Below, piece after piece: positions 30,854 to 34,976 of a stretch of DNA of 34,976 nt. The notes beneath the pieces are model-generated. The model had not been told where the DNA came from. It saw only the letters and a program-made list of their open reading frames with translations, and did not search any database. The DNA is taken from assembly GCA_003155915.1 (NCBI GenBank), contig PMFA01000024.1, positions 1 through 34,976 on the forward strand. The letters run 5' to 3'. The position numbers and the translations under genes are program-made. Position 1 is the stretch's first letter, and each line of letters begins with the position of its first letter. This DNA is from Acidimicrobiaceae bacterium. Its GTDB lineage: Bacteria > Actinomycetota > Acidimicrobiia > Acidimicrobiales > RAAP-2.

Positions 30854-31528
30854 CTAGTTGGTGATCATCTCCGGCAGATGCCACGAATGACGGTGGTGGA
30901 CGGTCTGGCCGAATCGTTGAATCGCCTCCATGTGTCGTTTGGCCCCGTAGCCCTTGTTGCTCGACCATCCGTATTCGGCGAAATGGCGATCCAGTTCGAC
31001 CATCAATCGGTCCCGACGAACCTTCGCGAGCACCGACGCGGCCGCGATCGACGCGCAACGTTGGTCGCCTTTCACGATCGTGGATGCGCTCAACGTGCGA
31101 TAGGTGAGTTCGGGCGCCGCCTCGACGCCGAAGCGGATGTCCTGGGGGGCGCGCAACAGATTGAAGGAGCCGTCAATCAACGCCACGCTCGGGCGAACAC
31201 GAAGCGCGTCGAGCGCTCGAGTCGCGGCGACCGCCAGGGCGAGTCGAAGTCCCCACGCGTCGATTTCGGCCGCACTCACTGAGCCGACAGACCAGTCGGC
31301 GGCCCATATCCGCAACGGATCCTCTAACGCCTCACGCTGCATCGGCGTCAGCAGTTTCGAGTCGTTCAACGACGCCGGCGGCGCTGTCGCATTCGTCAGC
31401 ACCACGGCACCCACGATCATCGGCCCGGCGAGCGCGCCACGTCCGACCTCGTCAATACCAACGACGACCTCGCCGCGTTCCAGCAACACTCGCTCGTGGA
31501 CGAGCAAGTCCGAGTGCACCGTCGTCAC
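30854..31528 (-). CDS. rnhB: ribonuclease HII
   Basis: A 224-aa RNase HII, which cuts RNA in RNA-DNA hybrids and starts removal of misincorporated ribonucleotides. The motifs are GIDEVGRGALAG (D26, E27), NDSKLLT, ALIDGSFN (D120), SIAAASVLAKVRRDR (D174), and YGWSSNKGYGAKRH ending in HHRHSW. All four catalytic acids are present. It starts with a GTG 6 nt after TACTGT, without a ribosome site, so it is probably leaderless. It is divergent from fbiD/cofC, with 43 nt between the start codons. Confidence 0.93.
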   Translation of the reverse strand: MTTVHSDLLVHERVLLERGEVVVGIDEVGRGALAGPMIVGAVVLTNATAPPASLNDSKLLTPMQREALEDPLRIWAADWSVGSVSAAEIDAWGLRLALAVAATRALDALRVRPSVALIDGSFNLLRAPQDIRFGVEAAPELTYRTLSASTIVKGDQRCASIAAASVLAKVRRDRLMVELDRHFAEYGWSSNKGYGAKRHMEAIQRFGQTVHHRHSWHLPEMITN

Positions 31529-31534
31529 GTTTCA

Positions 31535-31540
31535 ACAGTA
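31535..31540 (-). promoter_or_regulatory. -10 box of rnhB
   Basis: TACTGT on the minus strand, exactly 6 nt before the rnhB GTG (31526-31528). It lies 17 nt from the divergent -10 box at 31558, so the two promoters must share most of their upstream DNA. Confidence 0.5.
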
Positions 31541-31557
31541 CCCAAGGGCGCTGCCCG

Positions 31558-31563
31558 TAATAT
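31558..31563 (+). promoter_or_regulatory. -10 box of fbiD/cofC
   Basis: TAATAT, 8 nt before the GTG at 31572. No ribosome site follows it. Confidence 0.45.
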
Positions 31564-31571
31564 GCACACTC

Positions 31572-32117
31572 GTGAGCCCTGACGCATTCGTGATTCCGTT
31601 GAAGCGCTTCGACCTCGCTAAGGAACGGCTGCGCGTCAACAACGCCACGTCGGTCACCGAACTGGCCCAGCGGCTCGCCACTCGAGTAATCGAAGCGTGC
31701 GCGCCGCGACATACGATCGTGCTCAGTGAGAGCGACGAAATCTCTGAGTTCGCCTCCTCACTCGGTTGCGACGTTCTGCGTTCTGACGCAACTGATCTCA
31801 ATGACGCCGTGCAACGGGCCTACGGAGCCCTCCAGGACCGATTTGAGCGACTCATCATTGTCCACGGCGACCTACGCCACCCCGAGGGACTCAGTTCCTT
31901 CGAACCCGGAGAGGGCATAACGATCGTCACCGATCATCACGGACTCGGCACCAACGTGATGGCGTTGCCGACCGGGCTGGACTTCCACTTCGCCTACGGC
32001 GGGCACTCGGCGTCGCTGCATCAACGAGAGGCCGAGCGCGTCGGCGTCGAGCTCACCGTGGTCACCAACAGCCCCTGGCGCTTCGACGTGGACGAACCCG
32101 CGGATCTGGACTCGTAA
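31572..32117 (+). CDS. fbiD: CofC/FbiD-type guanylyltransferase of coenzyme F420 synthesis
   Basis: A 181-aa nucleotidyltransferase of the CofC family. In archaea it activates 2-phospho-L-lactate with GTP; in mycobacteria FbiD uses phosphoenolpyruvate. The product then feeds the F420 side chain. Landmarks are the N-terminal VIPLKRFDLAKERL (nucleotide-binding loop with conserved Lys), HTIVLSESDEI, IVHGDLRHPEGL (metal-binding Asp), TDHHGLGTNVM and the C-terminal FDVDEPADLD. These indicate an F420-making organism, which is typical of actinobacteria. A GTG start gives the right length; longer frames run into the divergent rnhB. The symbol follows actinobacterial usage; substrate choice is inferred. 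Confidence 0.85.
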   Translation: MSPDAFVIPLKRFDLAKERLRVNNATSVTELAQRLATRVIEACAPRHTIVLSESDEISEFASSLGCDVLRSDATDLNDAVQRAYGALQDRFERLIIVHGDLRHPEGLSSFEPGEGITIVTDHHGLGTNVMALPTGLDFHFAYGGHSASLHQREAERVGVELTVVTNSPWRFDVDEPADLDS

Positions 32118-32122
32118 CGGCA

Positions 32123-32152
32123 TTCGAGGGGGGCCAAAGGGCCCCCCTCGAA
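32123..32152. terminator. bidirectional terminator hairpin
   Basis: A perfect 13-bp inverted repeat (32123-32135 with 32140-32152), loop AAAG, with a very GC-rich core (GGGGGGCC/GGCCCCCC). It lies between the convergent fbiD and histone-like genes. There is no T run. Confidence 0.8.
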
Positions 32153-32176
32153 CCACAAATCCCTGATGGGACTCGA

Positions 32177-32455
32177 CTACTTCTTAGCGGCAGCCCTCTT
32201 AGCAGGACGCTTCGCGGCCTTCTTCGCAGCAGGACGCTTGGCGGCCTTCTTCGCAGCAGGACGCTTCTTAGCGGCGGCCTTCTTTGCAGGGGCCTTCTTC
32301 TTTGCAGCAGGACGCTTCGCGGCCTTCTTCGCTGCTGGGCGCTTCTTAGCGGCGGCCTTCTTTGCAGGGGCCTTCTTCTTTGCAGCAGGACGCTTCGCGG
32401 CCTTCTTCGCTGGAGCCTTTTTGGCTACAGCCTTCTTCTTCGCGGCTGGTGCCAC
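32177..32455 (-). CDS. histone H1-like Lys/Ala/Pro-rich protein
   Basis: A 92-aa protein made almost only of Lys, Ala, Pro and Arg (units such as KKAPAKKAAAKKRPAAKKAA). It is strongly basic, with no globular domain, signal or membrane segment. Such tails occur free or fused to HU (HupB) in actinobacteria and bind DNA without sequence preference, so a role in nucleoid packing is likely; RNA binding is possible. GTG start with a strong GGAGGG site 4 nt upstream. A 72-bp stretch occurs twice with a 78-bp period, so the length probably varies between strains. The linker of the nuclease at 16207 has similar composition. Confidence 0.85.
   Translation of the reverse strand: MAPAAKKKAVAKKAPAKKAAKRPAAKKKAPAKKAAAKKRPAAKKAAKRPAAKKKAPAKKAAAKKRPAAKKAAKRPAAKKAAKRPAKRAAAKK
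32263..32412. repeat. 78-bp tandem repeat inside the histone-like gene
   Basis: The 72 bases at 32263-32334 are repeated exactly at 32341-32412, a 78-bp period that encodes a 26-residue unit. Exact identity at the DNA level indicates recent duplication. The reading frame is kept. Confidence 0.85.
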
Positions 32456-32460
32456 TTTCC

Positions 32461-32742
32461 CTCCTTGGGACTCAACGTTGAATCAATTTGGGACCTCGAG
32501 TTCACCACCGTGGCGTTCTCGAAATCGGTACCGCATTGACAAACGTGTACTCGCTCATGTGCCACCCAGCTTCACAGCTGTACGGCGACTGATCGCAGTG
32601 CACGGTCCGACACGGAAAAGCGCTTCGCAAATAACGTCACACGGACGTTTCACTCAACGTTCACCTCCTCCGCAGAAGGACATCTAAAAGTTCACTCGCT
32701 TTACACACCAATGTCAAGCATTTCGAAGTTTTTCTGCGACAG
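32461..32742. other. intergenic, possible element boundary
   Basis: No gene is supported in these 280 bases. They hold the promoter of the histone-like gene (minus strand; no clear boxes), a 10-bp palindrome TCAACGTTGA (32470-32479) and a second ACTCAACGTT at 32652-32661. GC falls here and stays low into the first third of the coupling-protein gene. I see no tRNA and no clear attachment repeat. Confidence 0.35.
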
Positions 32743-34041
32743 ATGTATTTCGTGAATAACGACGTCGGCGTGTACTTAGGTCGTGGTGCACACGGTGATG
32801 CATCGAGTGGTGACGAACGTTCGACACTCGTACTCGGTCCGAGTCGCAGTGGAAAAACGTCGTCGATCGTTGTACCGAATCTCCTGATCACAAATCGTTC
32901 TTGCGTTGTAACGTCAACGAAGAATGATGTTGTGTCGTTGATGTCGCGTAGTCGTCGCGATGGTGCAACGTTGCTCTTCGATCCGTCAGGAACAGTGCGC
33001 ACACCGCCCGGTGTGCATCGAATTGGTTACTCACCGATACGACAAAGTTTTTCTTGGGATGGTGCAATTCTTGCTTCGAGGAGCCTTATTGACATCGCGC
33101 GACGCGGTCGCGGCGATCGCAGCGACGATCATTGGACCGAACGTGCGGGCGCGCTCGTGGCTCCGTTGTTGCACGCGACCGCTCTTCGCAACGAGTCATT
33201 GGGACAACTCGCGTCACGAGTCGATGAACGACGCTGCGATGACATCGTGCACGAACTCACCGAACGCCACGGCGAACACCACCCGTCGGTCTCACTACTT
33301 CGCGGTGTACTCGCCACCGAAGAGCGCGAACGATCAAGTATTTGGTCGACGACCTCGGGTCTGTTCGCGGGGGTACGCACCGAAGCGGCGAGGGCCTCGT
33401 CCCGCGAGGCCCCGCTCGACCTCGACGCATTCTTGAGTGCTCCGCACCAGCTCCATATCGTGGCGCCCAGTCGCCATCAGGCGGTCACGATTCCGTTGGT
33501 GGTCGGGCTCATCGAAGAGCTGGTCCACGCCACCTATGACCGTCACGAGCAAGGCGCTCGGCTCCTGCTGGCCCTGGATGAACTGGCGAATGTCGCTCCC
33601 CTGCCGCGCCTCGCGAGCATCGTCTCCGAGGGCGGTGGACAGGGCGTCGTGACCCTCGCGTGCCTCCAGGACCTCTCTCAGGCCCGGAGTCGTTGGGGCA
33701 CCTCGGCCGAGGGCTTCCTCTCGCTTTTCCCGACCACCGTGGTGCTGCCCGGTATCGCCGATCGCCCCACGCTCGAGATGTTGCGCAGCCTCGCCGGACG
33801 CGCGCTCTATCCAACGCCGACTCTCCAGTTCGGACCGAGAGGCAAGCGTGCCGGCCGCTCGACCAGTTGGGTGGAGCGCGATCGCGCCTCGATGAGCGAA
33901 CTCGCCCACGGTCGTCCCGGCTACGCCATGGGTCTGGACGCGAGCAAACAGATGAAGTGGATCGAACTGACCCCGGCTCACGCACACCCGCGCTTTCGGG
34001 GCTACCTGGAGCGCGAGCGCGACTCGTCGCGTGAACGCTGA
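32743..34041 (+). CDS. type IV coupling protein (VirD4/TraG-like)
   Basis: A 432-aa ATPase of the VirD4/TraG/TraD class, which in conjugation brings the relaxase-DNA complex to the secretion channel. Walker A is GPSRSGKTSS (32-41) and Walker B LLLALDELANV (D279, E280). Other family landmarks are VVTSTKNDVV, LLFDPSGTV and GIADRPTLEMLRSLAG. It has no N-terminal membrane helices, so it is either a shortened soluble form or needs a partner. The first 300 bases are clearly less GC-rich than the rest, with a change near 33070, as if two sources were joined. The ATG at 32743 lacks a ribosome site; the frame is open to 32635 without another usual start. The last 40 nt overlap the relaxase gene on the other strand. 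Confidence 0.82.
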   Translation: MYFVNNDVGVYLGRGAHGDASSGDERSTLVLGPSRSGKTSSIVVPNLLITNRSCVVTSTKNDVVSLMSRSRRDGATLLFDPSGTVRTPPGVHRIGYSPIRQSFSWDGAILASRSLIDIARRGRGDRSDDHWTERAGALVAPLLHATALRNESLGQLASRVDERRCDDIVHELTERHGEHHPSVSLLRGVLATEERERSSIWSTTSGLFAGVRTEAARASSREAPLDLDAFLSAPHQLHIVAPSRHQAVTIPLVVGLIEELVHATYDRHEQGARLLLALDELANVAPLPRLASIVSEGGGQGVVTLACLQDLSQARSRWGTSAEGFLSLFPTTVVLPGIADRPTLEMLRSLAGRALYPTPTLQFGPRGKRAGRSTSWVERDRASMSELAHGRPGYAMGLDASKQMKWIELTPAHAHPRFRGYLERERDSSRER

Positions 34042-34976
34042 CGCCATCGCTCGAGGTCCGGCGTTTCGAGGGGTCTCGCGCCGCGCTCACGAACCTGCGC
34101 GGTCATCCGCGCCTCGCGAACACTGATCGACGGTTCTCGCACTCCCCTCGCTCCGGTCAGTTCCGGATAGAGGGTGTCGACCGCGCGGGCCACGGCGGCT
34201 GGATCTTGACCGAAACGCGCGGCGTTGCTCCACGCCGCGATCACGTGGCGCCGCGTCACGTCACGTCGACCCTCGAGCGCACCGGCGAAGCCGTGCTCGT
34301 CGAGCGTCGATCGGTGCCGCGTCGGCGGATCGATCACGCCGAGGGAATCGAATCGGGCGCGGTCATCACGCCACTGCTCGATCGCGTCACGGCGTCGCCA
34401 GTGCAATTTCTCACCCCGGTCCGCGTGATGACCTCCCCAGAGCGCCCGATATCCCTCATCGAGACCGACGACGTGTTCGACACCCTCGAACGATCGCCAC
34501 GCTGACCACGATGTGCGCTCTTTGAGTTCGTGACGAAGTGACGTTCGGTAGAGGGCGTCGGCCGCCTCGAGGTGGGCGAAGAGACCCCGACTGTCGAGCA
34601 CGGACCGCGAACCTTCGGGGAGCGCACCGACCAACACGTGGTCGTGCAAATGCGGTTCGCCGTGGCGATTCACGCCGTGTGTGAATCCCACGATCCCGGT
34701 CCAACGACCGGCCTGATCGCGGTCCTCGCCACCGCGGCGATCTCGAACCACGAGCGCGTGCTCTTCGAGATAGTCAATCGCGGCGCCCACCGACGTGCGA
34801 TGCGCGGCCACCACACCCGATCCGTGTTCGGCGTCGATCGCGAGCAGTATCGAAGTGGGACGAGGTGCGGCGACCACGATGTCGTAGCCGAGTATCGAGG
34901 AGCGTTGGGACGTCCGCAGCACTTCGGCCACGCAACGAGGATCACCAGAGTCGCCCGCGCCGCGTAACCACCAACC
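34002..34976 (-). CDS. MobF (TrwC/TraI-type) conjugative relaxase, 5' part outside window
   Basis: The last 324 codons of a relaxase, the enzyme that nicks DNA at oriT and stays bound to the strand. The frame is open to the window edge, so the start and the catalytic tyrosine(s) near the N-terminus are not visible. The TrwC domain is recognised by GYDIVVAAPRPTSILLAID and the histidine cluster HGEPHLHDHVLVG that binds the metal. After the domain, only about 190 residues follow and the gene stops. The large helicase part of TrwC/TraI is missing, so this is a relaxase-only protein. It faces the coupling-protein gene and overlaps it by 40 nt. The two together mark a mobilisable or conjugative element extending past the right edge. 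Confidence 0.82.
   Translation of the reverse strand, partial: GWWLRGAGDSGDPRCVAEVLRTSQRSSILGYDIVVAAPRPTSILLAIDAEHGSGVVAAHRTSVGAAIDYLEEHALVVRDRRGGEDRDQAGRWTGIVGFTHGVNRHGEPHLHDHVLVGALPEGSRSVLDSRGLFAHLEAADALYRTSLRHELKERTSWSAWRSFEGVEHVVGLDEGYRALWGGHHADRGEKLHWRRRDAIEQWRDDRARFDSLGVIDPPTRHRSTLDEHGFAGALEGRRDVTRRHVIAAWSNAARFGQDPAAVARAVDTLYPELTGARGVREPSISVREARMTAQVRERGARPLETPDLERWRQRSRDESRSRSR

Noticed and set aside
31104-31571. Longer version of the fbiD gene
   Set aside because: It would run through the divergent rnhB gene on the opposite strand; the GTG at 31572 gives the family's normal N-terminus.
32263-32412. Possible CRISPR-like repeat array
   Set aside because: Only two copies, no unique spacers, and the repeat is in frame within a Lys/Ala/Pro-rich coding sequence.

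Overview
The window is chromosomal DNA of a GC-rich bacterium, most likely an actinobacterium. The evidence is a Kgd-type 1199-aa 2-oxoglutarate decarboxylase, an F420-pathway guanylyltransferase (FbiD/CofC family), frequent GTG starts, a lysine/alanine/proline-rich histone-like protein, and many genes that begin 6-9 nt after a TAnnnT -10 box (leaderless or nearly so). The class Acidimicrobiia is my guess and is not proven by the sequence.

Layout. (1) 1-2133: visibly less GC-rich segment next to the 3' end of tRNA-Val(UAC). It carries a VapBC toxin-antitoxin pair with a palindromic operator and a small secreted protein, and is framed by two near-identical 19-bp repeats. (2) 2134-5106: tRNA-Val, an inositol-monophosphatase-family enzyme, three small uncharacterised proteins (one a lipoprotein) and a protein with a sigma-region-4-like HTH. 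(3) 5172-7462: a membrane-anchored Ser/Thr-rich secreted protein overlapping a membrane-anchored SARP/BTAD-type transcription factor. (4) 7346-10890, minus strand: alpha/beta hydrolase, membrane-anchored MurF-like ligase and D-Ala-D-Ala ligase, apparently one operon. (5) 10961-15021, plus strand: compact UvrD/Rep helicase, then a class II aldolase family protein and a ThDP enzyme. (6) 15018-20834, minus strand: four genes joined by three ATGA overlaps (kgd, a PIN/NYN nuclease with a Lys-rich linker and S1-like tail, a FabZ-like dehydratase, exonuclease III). (7) 20908-22604: alpha/beta hydrolase and TIGR01777-family epimerase. (8) 22681-30780: a peptide-type ABC importer with two tandem paralogous binding proteins, two permeases and, on the opposite strand and convergent, one fused double ATPase. 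(9) 30854-32455: RNase HII, FbiD/CofC and the histone-like protein. (10) 32743 to the right edge: a type IV coupling protein and a MobF (TrwC-type) relaxase cut by the window end, so a mobilisable element begins or ends here.

How parts fit together. The ABC importer is complete in itself: abundant secreted binding proteins, of which the second has a strong ribosome site, a UUCG hairpin and its own 19-bp-stem terminator, feed two permeases driven by the fused ATPase. The ddl/MurF-like pair points to making and attaching D-Ala-D-Ala in wall synthesis. The membrane-bound BTAD factor and its two upstream neighbours look like a surface-to-transcription module. No CRISPR array, rRNA operon, prophage or insertion sequence is visible. 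The most unusual items are the NYN-linker-S1 protein in the kgd operon, the membrane BTAD module, the leaderless-start pattern, the twin non-lipidated binding proteins and the mobility genes at the right edge.
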